NCBI RefSeq assembly: GCF_003254565.1
Contig: NZ_QJRI01000172.1
Span: 124,001-188,000, forward strand
DNA length: 64,000 nucleotides
Origin: Flavobacterium nitrogenifigens
GTDB lineage: Bacteria; Bacteroidota; Bacteroidia; Flavobacteriales; Flavobacteriaceae
Direction of reading: 5' to 3'
Made by a program: the position numbers and the translations under genes. This document shows positions 1 through 8,138 of the stretch, piece by piece; positions within the stretch are counted from its first letter, which is position 1; each line of letters starts with the position of its first letter. The notes below the pieces were generated by a model that worked only from the letters and a program-made list of their open reading frames with translations, had not been told where the DNA came from and made no database searches.

Positions 1-287
1 CAAAAGCTTAAAAGTGGATAAATTGGTACTTATTTCCAGCTGTTTCTTAACTTTTTCTTAGGAACATGAAACGTTGAAATAAACCAATTCTATTAAAGAT
101 TTTACAGAATAATCGAATGATAATTTGTAATTCAGATCTTATTAATTGTCATTTTGTTTAGTTTTAATTGTAATTCCTTTAACAGTAAATAAAATCAATT
201 AAGTATAGTTTCGTGATGGAAAATTATAGGTAATTACCTAAAAAAAAAAACAGAAACAGCATCCTAACTAAATAACCACTATATAGA
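1..287. other. AT-rich spacer at window start
   Basis: No convincing coding region, RNA or hairpin terminator is seen. The stretch is AT-rich and ends in a poly-A run just before the AraC-type gene. It probably contains that gene's promoter, but no clear TAnnTTTG element with a matching -33 TTG was found. Confidence 0.4.
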
Positions 288-1433
288 TTGATCTTTACTA
301 TTTTTTTTAACACGGCAATTTTTCAAGGAATAGTTCTTGGAGCAATTATTCTAAAATCACCACTATTTAAGAGTAATGCCAATAGATATCTGGCTTATGC
401 AATATTTGCGCTTTCGGTGCTTATTGCCAATCTCGTTTTCGAAATAATTGATCTTTACAGCAGTATGCCTTTCCTGCGTTTTCTGGATAATGTAGAATGG
501 GCATTTCTTTTTCCGGTTCTCATTTTTATGTTTGTTATACATCAGGTAAACCATCCAATTAGAAATACGAAAAAGATCCGCTGGTTGTATGCTCCGTTTG
601 TATATTCAGCCATTACAAATGTTTTTTATGACTGTGATGCTGTCGCACATATTTTTACAATTCCGCACTTTCTTAAAAGTTTTCTAGAAACTTTAGGAAG
701 TTTTGATTTTTATCTTGTTCTGTTATTTATGCCTTTTATGGCTGTTTATACTTTCGGTTTTATTAAATTTTCAAAAGATAAGCAGGAAAAAAAATGGATC
801 ACTTTTCTATGGTTTTTGGTTTATGCATTAATGCTTTCCTGGATGGTGGTTATTTTGACAGGGCTGCTTTTTGAATATGATCTTTCTTATGTTATGCAGA
901 TTTTGGCGTTGTTTGCTACATTTTTAATTCATTGCACGGCATATTATGGTGTGTTCAGATACAGGTTGGCTGACAATAAAACTGAAATCGAAGAATTGCT
1001 AAATAATAAGACTTTGTTAGACGATGAAATATTTGTTGAAGAAGTACCTATTAAAAGAGGAAATGACGCAAATGGCTTAGAAATCTTTACAAAAGAAAAC
1101 CCTTATTTTAAGAGATTGGAAATACTTTGCGAAGAGCATCAAATTTATAAAGACAGCAATTTAAACCGAGAAAAAGTAGCAGAAGAGCTGGGAATAAGTG
1201 CGGGATATGTTTCACAACTCGTCAATGTGATTACGGGAGATAACTTTGCCAATTACATAAATAACTATAGGGTTGAAGCCGTGAAAGAAATGATTCTCGA
1301 TTCGGATTATGAAAACTACAGCCTGCTGGCAATAGGATTAGAATCTGGATTCACTTCGAAGACTACTTTTCACAATGCTTTTAAAAAATCGACAGGTATG
1401 ACACCAAACAGCTTTCGGAATACCAATAAATAA
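288..1433 (+). CDS. Membrane-anchored AraC-family transcriptional regulator
   Basis: The N-terminal ~220 residues are hydrophobic with about six to seven predicted membrane helices. The C-terminal ~110 residues form an AraC-type double helix-turn-helix: first helix region around EKVAEELGISAGYVSQLVN, second around LLAIGLESGFTSKTTFHNAFKKSTGMTPNSFR. This layout is common in Flavobacteria, where the membrane part is thought to sense an unknown signal. The reading frame opens with TTG at 288, after an in-frame TAA 12 bases upstream. No ATG occurs before about residue 57, so TTG is the likely start. It stands alone, followed by a GNAT gene. The ligand and target genes cannot be told from sequence. 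Confidence 0.85.
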   Translation: MIFTIFFNTAIFQGIVLGAIILKSPLFKSNANRYLAYAIFALSVLIANLVFEIIDLYSSMPFLRFLDNVEWAFLFPVLIFMFVIHQVNHPIRNTKKIRWLYAPFVYSAITNVFYDCDAVAHIFTIPHFLKSFLETLGSFDFYLVLLFMPFMAVYTFGFIKFSKDKQEKKWITFLWFLVYALMLSWMVVILTGLLFEYDLSYVMQILALFATFLIHCTAYYGVFRYRLADNKTEIEELLNNKTLLDDEIFVEEVPIKRGNDANGLEIFTKENPYFKRLEILCEEHQIYKDSNLNREKVAEELGISAGYVSQLVNVITGDNFANYINNYRVEAVKEMILDSDYENYSLLAIGLESGFTSKTTFHNAFKKSTGMTPNSFRNTNK

Positions 1434-1520
1434 AATTGAATTTAGTTACATGTTTGAAAATAAATGAGTTATTTTTAGCCTTGATCGCGAAAACTGATAA
1501 TCAGAAACAGAAAAAAAATC

Positions 1521-2081
1521 ATGAAAAAAGAATTTCCAACCATAAAAACCGAAAGACTTTTGCTGCGACAATTTGCGGATAATGATCTTGAAAATGTTTT
1601 CAAAGGGCTTTCGCATCCAGAAGTTATTCAATATTATGGAGTGAGTTTTCAAACATTGGAAGCAACAAAAGAACAAATGATTTTCTTTGCTGACCTTGAA
1701 AAAAACGATACAGGAATTTGGTTTGCTATTTGCTCTGCTGACAATAAAACATTCTATGGAGCGGCGGGATTAAATAATTTAAGTAAAGAACATAAAAAAG
1801 CAGAAATTGGTTTTTGGTTAATTCCAGATTTTTGGGGACATGGAATTATCAAAGAAGCAATACCGCTAATTTGTAATTATGGCTTTGATAATTTAGAACT
1901 TAACAGAATTGAAGCATTTGTTGAGACAGAAAATAAGAATTGTAAAAACGTAATGGCTAAACTTGATTTTCAGTATGAAGGAACTATGAAAGAATGTGAA
2001 GTTAAAAATGGCAAGTTTATAAGTCTTGATATTTATGCTATCTTTTTATCTGCCAATAGCATAAGTAATTCCTCCAAGTAA
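1521..2081 (+). CDS. GNAT family N-acetyltransferase (RimJ/RimL-like)
   Basis: This 186-residue protein has the RimJ/RimL-type GNAT pattern: the N-terminal TERLLLRQF strand, then the acetyl-CoA-binding core around KKAEIGFWLIPDFWGHGIIKEAI, and the later NRIEAFVETENKNCKNVMAKLDFQYEGTMKE segment. Such enzymes transfer acetyl from acetyl-CoA to an amino group of a protein N-terminus, antibiotic or small molecule; the substrate is unknown here. ATG at 1521 follows a poly-A run. Its last 36 bases overlap the 3' end of the convergent ThuA-like gene, so neither has room for a terminator between them. Confidence 0.85.
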   Translation: MKKEFPTIKTERLLLRQFADNDLENVFKGLSHPEVIQYYGVSFQTLEATKEQMIFFADLEKNDTGIWFAICSADNKTFYGAAGLNNLSKEHKKAEIGFWLIPDFWGHGIIKEAIPLICNYGFDNLELNRIEAFVETENKNCKNVMAKLDFQYEGTMKECEVKNGKFISLDIYAIFLSANSISNSSK

Positions 2082-2810
2082 ATGCTGCACAAAAAGAGGA
2101 TCATTGTAACTTTCAGGGCTGTGTCCTAAAGCAGTGTAAAATGCTCTGCCGCCATCATACTCGTGATACCATGCCAGGGGATGATTATCGCCATGTTTAC
2201 CTCCTTTACACGAAGATTCGTCAATCTTTATAAGCACATTTACGTTTGAGTTTAAATATTTAAAATTGTACCATTCGTCTTTTCGTTCCCAGATTGCAGG
2301 AAGATGTTTTGTAGATGGATGTTCATGATTTACAATTATAAGTTTAGCATTCTGCGGTTCAGGATGATCCTCGAAGATTCCGCCGATCATTTGGGTGTAC
2401 CAAGACCAATCTGGTTCGCAGTTTGTGGCCGAATGAATGCCGACAAAACCATTTCCGTTTTGTATAAATTTTTGTAAAGCCAATTTTTGATTTTCGCCTA
2501 AAACATGGCCAGAGGCGCTTAAAAATATAACAGCTCGATATTGCTTTAAGTTTTTTGAATTAATTGCCAGAGAATCTTCAGTAGCATCTACAATAAAATG
2601 ATTTTCCTGTCCCAGTTTTTTTATTGCTGCAATTCCGGCAGGAATGCTTTCGTGTCTGAAGCCATTAGTTTTAGAGAAAATCAGTACTTTTTTGGTTTTA
2701 TAAGAAGTGTTCTGTTCTGTATTTTTTATATGGAAAGAAACCAAGAAATAGCTGGTTAGTACAATGAAACTGAATAAAAATAATTTTTTTATTGAAAACT
2801 GGTGGTTCAT
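2046..2810 (-). CDS. ThuA-like domain protein, exported
   Basis: The 254-residue product starts with a hydrophobic membrane-targeting segment (residues ~8-27), then a ThuA-like class I glutamine-amidotransferase-like fold: KVLIFSKTNGFRHESIP, the AVIFLSASGHVL loop, GFVGIHSATNCEPDW, and the GGRAFYTALGHSPES segment near the end. ThuA-like proteins in Bacteroidota are often extracytoplasmic and tied to sugar utilisation, but this one has no sugar genes nearby and its reaction is unknown. The 3' end overlaps the convergent GNAT gene by 36 bases. Confidence 0.87.
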   Translation of the reverse strand: MNHQFSIKKLFLFSFIVLTSYFLVSFHIKNTEQNTSYKTKKVLIFSKTNGFRHESIPAGIAAIKKLGQENHFIVDATEDSLAINSKNLKQYRAVIFLSASGHVLGENQKLALQKFIQNGNGFVGIHSATNCEPDWSWYTQMIGGIFEDHPEPQNAKLIIVNHEHPSTKHLPAIWERKDEWYNFKYLNSNVNVLIKIDESSCKGGKHGDNHPLAWYHEYDGGRAFYTALGHSPESYNDPLFVQHLLGGITYAIGR

Positions 2811-3022
2811 TTTAGAAAAATTTATTTTGGGAAGATAGAGAAAAAATAATTCTGTCGAGTGTGTTTTTTAGGTTATTGCAAAATAGCTAGTTCTGAATAA
2901 TAGATACAGTTTGCTATTGGTATTGCTTCTGTTGACAGTTGAAGATTTTCGTAAATGTCTCGAAATTTGAGTTTTGGAAAATTTTCAGATATTTGATATA
3001 TAAAATCGGTAATCACAATAAT

Positions 3023-3793
3023 ATGAACTATCAAAATATTGTTCCCGAAGACTCTATTTCACTTTTTGTGAAAAACATATGGGTGTTTGAAAATGAAGAT
3101 AAAAATATGCATACAACATTGCCTTTTTTTGCAGATGGGTGTCCAGGTTTGATGTTTCAGCAAACCGATCACGGATTGATCGTAAAGCCTCATGATAAAA
3201 AGATGCCAGGAGTTTTTCTCTACGGACAAACCATTCTGCCAATTGAACTTGAGATTTCGGGCGCATTTCTTATTATCGTTTTTCAGTTGTATCCCTATGT
3301 TTTGAAGACATTTTTTGATATACAACCTCAGAGCATAAATGATAATTGTTATTACTTTGATGATACTGAAGAAGATATAAGGTGGCTTAAAAAACAATTG
3401 GAATCGAATGAAAGCGCAAAAGATAAAATTGAAATTATATCAAAATTGCTTTTACGGTATTTTGAAAAGAAAAAAGAAAACCTTGATTTTGAAATACGGC
3501 AAGGCATAGAATACATCTTTCAAACAAAAGGTCAAGAAAGCATCCGTTCGATCGCCAGTAAATTAAAGTTCAATATTCGCACCTTTGAGAGAAGATTCCT
3601 GACTGAAACAGGTCTTACTCCTAAACAGTTTGCTAAGATTATTCAATTTCAAGCCTCCTTGGATCAATTGACTGTTAAAGATTATGAAAAACATACCGAC
3701 ATTGTATATGAAAATGGGTTCTCAGATCAATCTCATTTTATAAGAGTTTTTAAAGCTTTTACTGGTAAAACTCCAAAATTATTTGAGAAATAA
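3023..3793 (+). CDS. AraC-family transcriptional regulator
   Basis: The C-terminal ~100 residues hold an AraC helix-turn-helix pair (IRSIASKLKFNIRTFERRF, then YENGFSDQSHFIRVFKAFTG.TP). The N-terminal part resembles the DUF6597-type sensing domain (SLFVKNIWVFEN, then FFADGCPGLMF). The frame is open from a TTG at 2939, but the ATG at 3023 (MNYQNIVPEDS) fits the start of the domain and is preferred, giving 256 residues. It sits just upstream of, and in line with, the SDR and DUF1772-like genes, and may control them. That link is inference from position only. Confidence 0.85.
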   Translation: MNYQNIVPEDSISLFVKNIWVFENEDKNMHTTLPFFADGCPGLMFQQTDHGLIVKPHDKKMPGVFLYGQTILPIELEISGAFLIIVFQLYPYVLKTFFDIQPQSINDNCYYFDDTEEDIRWLKKQLESNESAKDKIEIISKLLLRYFEKKKENLDFEIRQGIEYIFQTKGQESIRSIASKLKFNIRTFERRFLTETGLTPKQFAKIIQFQASLDQLTVKDYEKHTDIVYENGFSDQSHFIRVFKAFTGKTPKLFEK

Positions 3794-3873
3794 TAATCAC
3801 TGTCGCTTTTATTCTATTTTAGAACATTTATCTATTGCAATTTTGTACCACTAATCTTAAAAATTGATACAAA

Positions 3874-4500
3874 ATGAAAGTAATAATCTTTGGAGCCACA
3901 GGTACAGTTGGCATTGAAATCGTAAAACAAGCATTAAAAAATGGTGATGAAGTAACAGCTTTTGTTCGTGATCCCCAAAAACTACAAACCATTTCTCATC
4001 CTAACCTTCATATTCATGTAGGTGATGTTTTGAGTTTGAATGATGTTGAAAATGCGTTGCAGAATCAAGAAGCAGTTTTTTGTGCCTTAGGCGATGGTAG
4101 AAAAGGCAAAATACGCGCAGAAGGAACAAAAAAAATTATTGAGGCGATGAGGAAAAAAGGATCAAAGAGGCTGATTTGCCAAACGACGCTCGGCTTGGGC
4201 GAAAGCTATGGAAATCTTAATTTTATCTGGAAACATGTTATGTTCGGGATGTTGCTAAAAAAAGCATTTCAAGACCATAAATTGCAAGAAAAATATATTT
4301 TAGACAGTAATTTGGATTATACAATTGTTAGGCCAAGTGCTTTTACCGATGACCAAATTACCAATACGTATCGCATAGGTTTTGACGGAAGTTATAAAAA
4401 GCTCAATCTAAAAATTGCTCGTAAGGAAGTTGCAGATTTTATGATTCGTCAGCTAGATACCAATGAATATTTAAAAAGAACAGTTAGTATTTCCAATTAA
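3874..4500 (+). CDS. NAD(P)-binding SDR / NmrA-like oxidoreductase
   Basis: The 208-residue protein begins MKVIIFGATGTVGIEIVKQAL, an N-terminal Rossmann fold with the GxxGxxG dinucleotide-binding loop (GATGTVG). It continues with GDVLSLNDVENAL and YTIVRPSAFTD, both typical of atypical SDRs in the NAD(P)H-binding (NmrA/SDR_a5) group. The substrate is unknown. The next gene, a DUF1772-like membrane protein, starts one base after its stop, so the two are almost certainly cotranscribed, with the AraC regulator upstream. Confidence 0.9.
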   Translation: MKVIIFGATGTVGIEIVKQALKNGDEVTAFVRDPQKLQTISHPNLHIHVGDVLSLNDVENALQNQEAVFCALGDGRKGKIRAEGTKKIIEAMRKKGSKRLICQTTLGLGESYGNLNFIWKHVMFGMLLKKAFQDHKLQEKYILDSNLDYTIVRPSAFTDDQITNTYRIGFDGSYKKLNLKIARKEVADFMIRQLDTNEYLKRTVSISN

Positions 4501-4501
4501 A

Positions 4502-5002
4502 ATGAAAGCATCAAATATTTTACTAATTATTACGGCAATAATAACGGCATTAATGGCTGGGCTTTTCTTTTCATATTCGATTTCGGTGAGTTTGGGATTG
4601 GGAAAACTAAACGATAAGGAATTTCTAAATGCCATGCAGAACATCAATCGAGAGATTCAAAATATACCATTTTTCATTTGTTTTTTTGGAACGTTGATTA
4701 TGCTCCCAATTACCAGTTTTCTGCACTACAAAAAGCAATCGTTTCTGTTACTCATTATAGCTACTCTATTTTATTCACTTGGTGTGTTTGTGGTAACTGT
4801 GTTTGTAAACATTCCTCTTAATAATAAGCTGGATTTGTTAGATCTTGCAAGTTCCTCAAACGCAAGTGCAAGACAAATGAGAAATATATTCGAAGACCGT
4901 TGGAACTTTTGGAATAACATAAGATCGCTATCTTCCTTATGCAGCGTGTTTTTCGTTATTTTAGCCTGTGTTTATAATGGGGATAAACTAAAAAGTAATT
5001 GA
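4502..5002 (+). CDS. DUF1772-like integral membrane protein
   Basis: The 166-residue protein has four hydrophobic segments (about residues 5-30, 55-75, 82-105 and 140-160) and the pattern of the DUF1772/anthrone-oxygenase-like family: an early GLFFSYSISVSLGLGKL, a conserved N-I-N region, and a late RWNFWNNIRSLSS. Function in bacteria is not established. It follows the SDR gene by one base and is followed by a strong hairpin terminator, so it closes that operon. Confidence 0.8.
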   Translation: MKASNILLIITAIITALMAGLFFSYSISVSLGLGKLNDKEFLNAMQNINREIQNIPFFICFFGTLIMLPITSFLHYKKQSFLLLIIATLFYSLGVFVVTVFVNIPLNNKLDLLDLASSSNASARQMRNIFEDRWNFWNNIRSLSSLCSVFFVILACVYNGDKLKSN

Positions 5003-5032
5003 TGCTAAATATAGAATAAATTGGTATAAAGA

Positions 5033-5064
5033 AAAAAACACCACTTGTAGAAGTGGTGTTTTTC
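5033..5064 (+). terminator. Rho-independent terminator
   Basis: A stem of AACACCACTT/AAGTGGTGTT closes on a GTAG loop, with A-run before and T-run after. It ends the SDR-DUF1772 operon, and its symmetry lets it also stop transcription from the minus strand. Confidence 0.85.
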
Positions 5065-5067
5065 TTT

Positions 5068-5096
5068 AGTAGCCCCAACGGGACAATTTTCGAACC
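5068..5096 (-). pseudogene. Degenerate tRNA 3'-end-like fragment
   Basis: Read on the minus strand this stretch gives GGTTCGA, then a CCCGT..GGGGCTA run, as at a tRNA T-loop and acceptor end, directly followed by a hairpin terminator as for the intact tRNA at 6776-6848. The T-stem cannot be paired fully and no anticodon half is present, so it is at most the remnant of a broken tRNA gene. The identity of the parent tRNA is not recognisable. Confidence 0.35.
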
Positions 5097-5183
5097 ATTT
5101 TTCAGATGATTTAAAGAAAATTAATTTTATTAGATATTGATGCTTTTCTAGAAACTTTTCTAACTATCAATTAAGATTATTCG

Positions 5184-5510
5184 CTATGCATCATGTTTTC
5201 TATATTCTAAAAGTTTTTCGACTACTTGTATTTCAGAAAATCCTTTATTTTTCATATTTAAATCAAACTCAATTAAGTTCTGAATATGTTCAATTGGAAA
5301 TAGCTGGATATATTTAATGCCGTCTTTTTCAAAAAACATCTCATCTTCTGTCTCCTCAACTTCAAAAATTTGAATATCGGCTGCCATGTTTAAATTCTCC
5401 TTCATATATACTAATAATGCTTCAGATTCAGTATTTAATCCTAACTCAGTAATTAACTTTTTCAGTTTTCTAGGATTAAATAATGAGTCTATTAAATCAA
5501 TTAATTTCAT
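5184..5510 (-). CDS. Unrecognised small protein, paralogue of upstream gene
   Basis: The 108-residue protein is not recognised. It is acidic and soluble, with no signal peptide or membrane segment. It resembles the 106-residue protein encoded at 5550-5870: both begin with MxL(I/L)(D/E)LI, carry LNTxSEA in the first third, have an F(E)(V/I)E(E/D)TE motif in the middle, then G(I/L)KY, and end with a short KLxxY...DA. The pair therefore arose by duplication. It is last in a three-gene minus-strand cassette. Such small orphan groups are often immunity genes without a nearby toxin, but nothing here proves that. Confidence 0.7.
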   Translation of the reverse strand: MKLIDLIDSLFNPRKLKKLITELGLNTESEALLVYMKENLNMAADIQIFEVEETEDEMFFEKDGIKYIQLFPIEHIQNLIEFDLNMKNKGFSEIQVVEKLLEYRKHDA

Positions 5511-5549
5511 ATGTAAGTATTTTTTTAATTTGAATATTGTAAGAAGTTT

Positions 5550-5870
5550 TTATGCATCTTGAATTGCATAATTAAATAGTTTCTGAGCTAGTAAATTATC
5601 ATTCATAGAAAAATCATTGTTTAATTCTTCAATGGCGTCAAGAAAAAAATAAAAGTCAAAGAGATTAAAATACTTTAAACCATTAAATGTGTATTCAATT
5701 TTGCCTTCAGTATCTTCTATTTCGAAGAAAGCCAATTCTTTATTTAAGACAAAAGGCTTAGTCATATATATATCTATAGCTTCTGAATTAGTATTTAATG
5801 ATCTTGACAAACAAAAGGCTTCATATTTTCCGTTTGATCTGAAATATTTAATTAATTCTAAAAGATTCAT
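5550..5870 (-). CDS. Unrecognised small protein, paralogue of downstream gene
   Basis: The 106-residue protein is a diverged copy of the product at 5184-5510, sharing LNTNSEA, the FEIEDTE motif, GLKY and the DA ending. No family is recognised; there is no signal peptide or membrane helix. It lies 39 bases before the next gene of the cassette and 12 bases after the stop of the 211-residue gene, so the three are probably one transcript. The tract is very AT-rich, more so than the flanking housekeeping genes, consistent with acquired DNA. Confidence 0.7.
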   Translation of the reverse strand: MNLLELIKYFRSNGKYEAFCLSRSLNTNSEAIDIYMTKPFVLNKELAFFEIEDTEGKIEYTFNGLKYFNLFDFYFFLDAIEELNNDFSMNDNLLAQKLFNYAIQDA

Positions 5871-5882
5871 AAAGTATTAGTT

Positions 5883-6518
5883 TTAGTAATTATTAAGGTA
5901 ATAATTCAAATCATTATCTTGTAAAGCAATTTTAAAAGGATCATGAGTGATTAGATAAATATTTTTTTGCGTATCTATTCCAATAAAATCACCATCTTCT
6001 AAATCTTTTAAATGATAATAAATTTTCCCATTTAATTCAATTTTATAAATATCGGAAGTGTTTAATAAGCTGATTTCTTCATGATTGAACAAGAATAGGA
6101 TATTTTTAAAATCGTCATTTTCTACAAAGATTTTATAAGCTGAATGAATTTTGATTTTATTTACATCAGGATTAAAATTTAATATTTCAGAAACTGAATA
6201 TCCTAAGATTAGACCATAACCAATTTCAACTTCAAGATGTTTATATTGACAGGATGTTTTATCGTAAACCTGAATTCCTCTGAGGGTAAAAGGTTGCTCT
6301 TTTTTTATTTCAAATTTATTAAGTAATACTACATTTAATTTAAAACTGATAAAATCAGGAATGTCCTTGTCAAATCTTACAGATTCAATTATTCCCTCAG
6401 AAATTTGTTTTTCAAAATTACGATATTCATTTCCAAGTAATGTGAATATGTTTTTGAACAATTCTTTTTCCCATCCAAAGAGCTGGACTCTCTTTTTTCT
6501 TTTGAAGAAATTAAACAT
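5883..6518 (-). CDS. Unrecognised 211-residue protein
   Basis: This is a soluble 211-residue protein starting MFNFFKRKKRVQLFGWEKELF, with a basic N-terminus and no membrane helix. It has predicted beta-rich segments (LRGIQVYDKTSCQYKHLEVEIGYGLILGYS) and ends with the GKIYYHLKDLEDGDFIGIDTQKNIYLITHDP pattern that recalls SMI1/KNR4-like or other immunity-type folds. That is only a loose resemblance. First gene of the small minus-strand cassette. Confidence 0.7.
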   Translation of the reverse strand: MFNFFKRKKRVQLFGWEKELFKNIFTLLGNEYRNFEKQISEGIIESVRFDKDIPDFISFKLNVVLLNKFEIKKEQPFTLRGIQVYDKTSCQYKHLEVEIGYGLILGYSVSEILNFNPDVNKIKIHSAYKIFVENDDFKNILFLFNHEEISLLNTSDIYKIELNGKIYYHLKDLEDGDFIGIDTQKNIYLITHDPFKIALQDNDLNYYLNNY

Positions 6519-6643
6519 ATTACAAGTTTTATAAAGTGCTAATATAATTTATTCTGTAAAGATTTTTTATAAATAAAGTTAGACTTTAATTTCTAGATAT
6601 GTTGAAAAATAAATTAATCGCTGATTATAGAGATACTAAAAAA

Positions 6644-6658
6644 AGGTTCGAATCCCAT
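6644..6658 (+). other. tRNA T-arm-like fragment
   Basis: GGTTCGAATCCC at 6645-6656 matches a typical tRNA T-loop and stem half, but the stem partner and the rest of a tRNA are missing. With the fragment at 5068-5096 it brackets the small cassette, though the two fragments point in opposite directions. This may be chance or a recombination scar. Confidence 0.25.
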
Positions 6659-6733
6659 CAAGTTAACTTAAAAAGATTTACGAATCATTCTGTTCATGTA
6701 AGATAAAACTTTGTTATTGTCGAAAAAAGGTAT

Positions 6734-6770
6734 AAAAAAAGACCTATCTTTAAGAAAGATAGGTCTTTTA
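6734..6770 (-). terminator. Terminator of the tRNA-Met gene
   Basis: An 11-bp perfect stem GACCTATCTTT/AAAGATAGGTC with a 3-base loop, flanked by A-run and T-run, lies just downstream of the tRNA on the minus strand. It could act in both directions. Confidence 0.85.
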
Positions 6771-6775
6771 CCTTG

Positions 6776-6848
6776 TAGCGGGAACAGGACTCGAACCTGT
6801 GACCTTCGGGTTATGAGCCCGACGAGCTGCCTACTGCTCTATCCCGCG
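6776..6848 (-). tRNA. tRNA-Met (CAT), initiator type
   Basis: Read on the minus strand this 73-base gene folds as a cloverleaf with anticodon CAT in the loop CTCATAA, T-loop TTCGAGT in a five-pair stem, and no encoded CCA. Two features point to the initiator (fMet): three consecutive G-C pairs at the base of the anticodon stem (GGG/CCC) and an unpaired first base (C1 opposite U72). The order of parts and D-loop agree with the bacterial initiator. A strong terminator follows. Confidence 0.93.
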
Positions 6849-6937
6849 ATGTTTCGGGTGCAAAGATACGGCGTTTTTTGAGAAATCCAACGAAAACTTA
6901 AAAAAATGTTTTATTTTCTGTATTGAGTTGATATGAC

Positions 6938-6945
6938 TACCTTTG
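6938..6945 (+). promoter_or_regulatory. Promoter -7 element for era
   Basis: TACCTTTG matches the Bacteroidota -7 consensus TAnnTTTG, 20 bases before the era start. A -33 TTG at ideal spacing was not identified. Confidence 0.6.
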
Positions 6946-6965
6946 CAAAATAAATAAAGCAAAAA

Positions 6966-7847
6966 ATGTCACATAAAGCAGGTTTCGTAAATATTATCGG
7001 AAATCCAAATGTTGGAAAATCAACATTGATGAACGCTTTCGTTGGAGAACGATTGTCGATCATTACATCAAAAGCACAAACTACACGTCATAGAATTCTT
7101 GGAATTGTAAACGGAGAAGACTTTCAATTGGTTCTATCTGATACTCCAGGAATCATTAAACCTGCATACGAAATGCAGGAATCGATGATGAATTTTGTAA
7201 AATCGGCTTTTGAAGATGCTGACATTTTAATCTACATGGTCGAAATAGGCGAGCAGGACCTTAAAGATGAAGATTTCTTCAAGAAAATCATTCATGCTAA
7301 GATTCCGGTTTTATTGCTTTTAAATAAAATTGATAATTCAAACCAAGAACAATTAGAACAGCAAGTTTCTTTCTGGAAAGAAAAAGTGCCAAATGCAGAG
7401 ATTTTCCCAATTTCGGCATTGCAGAATTTCAACGTTCCAGAAGTTTTCGGAAGAATTATCGAATTACTTCCAGAATCACCACCTTATTATCCAAAAGACC
7501 AATTAACAGACAAACCAGAGCGTTTCTTTGTTAACGAAACCATTCGTGAGAAAATCTTATTGAATTACGCTAAAGAAATTCCATACGCAGTAGAAATCGT
7601 AACAGAAGAATTTCATGAAACCGACAATATTATCAGAATCCGTTCGGTAATTATGGTGGAACGCGATACGCAAAAAGGAATTATTATCGGACATAAAGGT
7701 GCTGCTTTGAAAAAAGTTGGAACCGATGCAAGAGCTGATTTAGAGAAATTCTTCGGAAAACAAATTCACATCGAGCTTTATGTAAAAGTGAACAAAAACT
7801 GGAGAAGCAATGCTAATATGCTGAAACGATTTGGTTATAATCAGTAA
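6966..7847 (+). CDS. era: GTPase Era
   Basis: Era is an essential GTPase that binds the 3' end of 16S rRNA and helps 30S subunit maturation. The 293-residue protein shows the G1 loop GNPNVGKS (residues 12-19), the TTRHR switch I, DTPG, NKID, and a C-terminal KH domain with the GIIIGHKGAALKKVG RNA-binding loop. Length is normal for the family. It is monocistronic here, with its own -7 element upstream and a palindromic repeat after the stop. The related GTPase gene der follows about 290 bases later. Confidence 0.98.
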   Translation: MSHKAGFVNIIGNPNVGKSTLMNAFVGERLSIITSKAQTTRHRILGIVNGEDFQLVLSDTPGIIKPAYEMQESMMNFVKSAFEDADILIYMVEIGEQDLKDEDFFKKIIHAKIPVLLLLNKIDNSNQEQLEQQVSFWKEKVPNAEIFPISALQNFNVPEVFGRIIELLPESPPYYPKDQLTDKPERFFVNETIREKILLNYAKEIPYAVEIVTEEFHETDNIIRIRSVIMVERDTQKGIIIGHKGAALKKVGTDARADLEKFFGKQIHIELYVKVNKNWRSNANMLKRFGYNQ

Positions 7848-7852
7848 AAATA

Positions 7853-7900
7853 GTTTTCAGTCGCAGTTTACAGTCTCAGTTTGAAAACTGTGACTGCGAC
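7853..7900. repeat. Imperfect palindrome (CAGTCGCAGTT family)
   Basis: GTCGCAGT..ACAGT and ACTGTgACTGCGAC form an inverted repeat right after era. Degenerate relatives lie at about 7961-8010, 49961-50000 and 55525-55570. It may act as the era terminator or mRNA 3' end, though no long T-run follows. Confidence 0.6.
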
Positions 7901-8023
7901 ATAGAACTAAAAATACATTAAGAAATAATTGCTGAAAATGTAATAAGTCTTTAGTTTAGAGTCTCATTTTTACTAGTTTTTTACTGAATACTTAAAACTG
8001 TGACTGCAAACTAAAAAAAAGAC

Positions 8024-8031
8024 TACCTTTG
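8024..8031 (+). promoter_or_regulatory. Promoter -7 element for der
   Basis: TACCTTTG fits TAnnTTTG and is about 108 bases upstream of the der ATG. The transcript leader would contain the perfect palindrome at 8106-8123. Confidence 0.55.
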
Positions 8032-8105
8032 CAAAAAATTTAAATAAGGCATTTTTGACTTATAATTTATTGTTATATAGTCAGAAAGTGAAATCTTAAA
8101 TCTAA

Positions 8106-8123
8106 TCCCGATAGCTATCGGGA
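8106..8123. repeat. Perfect 18-bp palindrome TCCCGATAGCTATCGGGA
   Basis: The stretch is its own reverse complement over 18 bases and lies 15 bases before the der start codon, in the predicted leader. A near copy (core CGATAGCTATCG) overlaps the stop codon of the aromatic amino acid hydroxylase gene at about 42691-42707, so this is a dispersed element. Confidence 0.85.
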
Positions 8124-8138
8124 CTAAAATTCAATAAA

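Noticed and set aside
3059..3397. Minus-strand ORFs within the AraC gene
   Set aside because: They are antisense to a well supported regulator gene and have no recognisable domain.
6599..6706. 35-codon plus-strand ORF starting MLKNKLIADYRDTKKRFES
   Set aside because: It overlaps the tRNA-like fragment, has no promoter, no recognised domain and is short. It is likely chance in AT-rich DNA.
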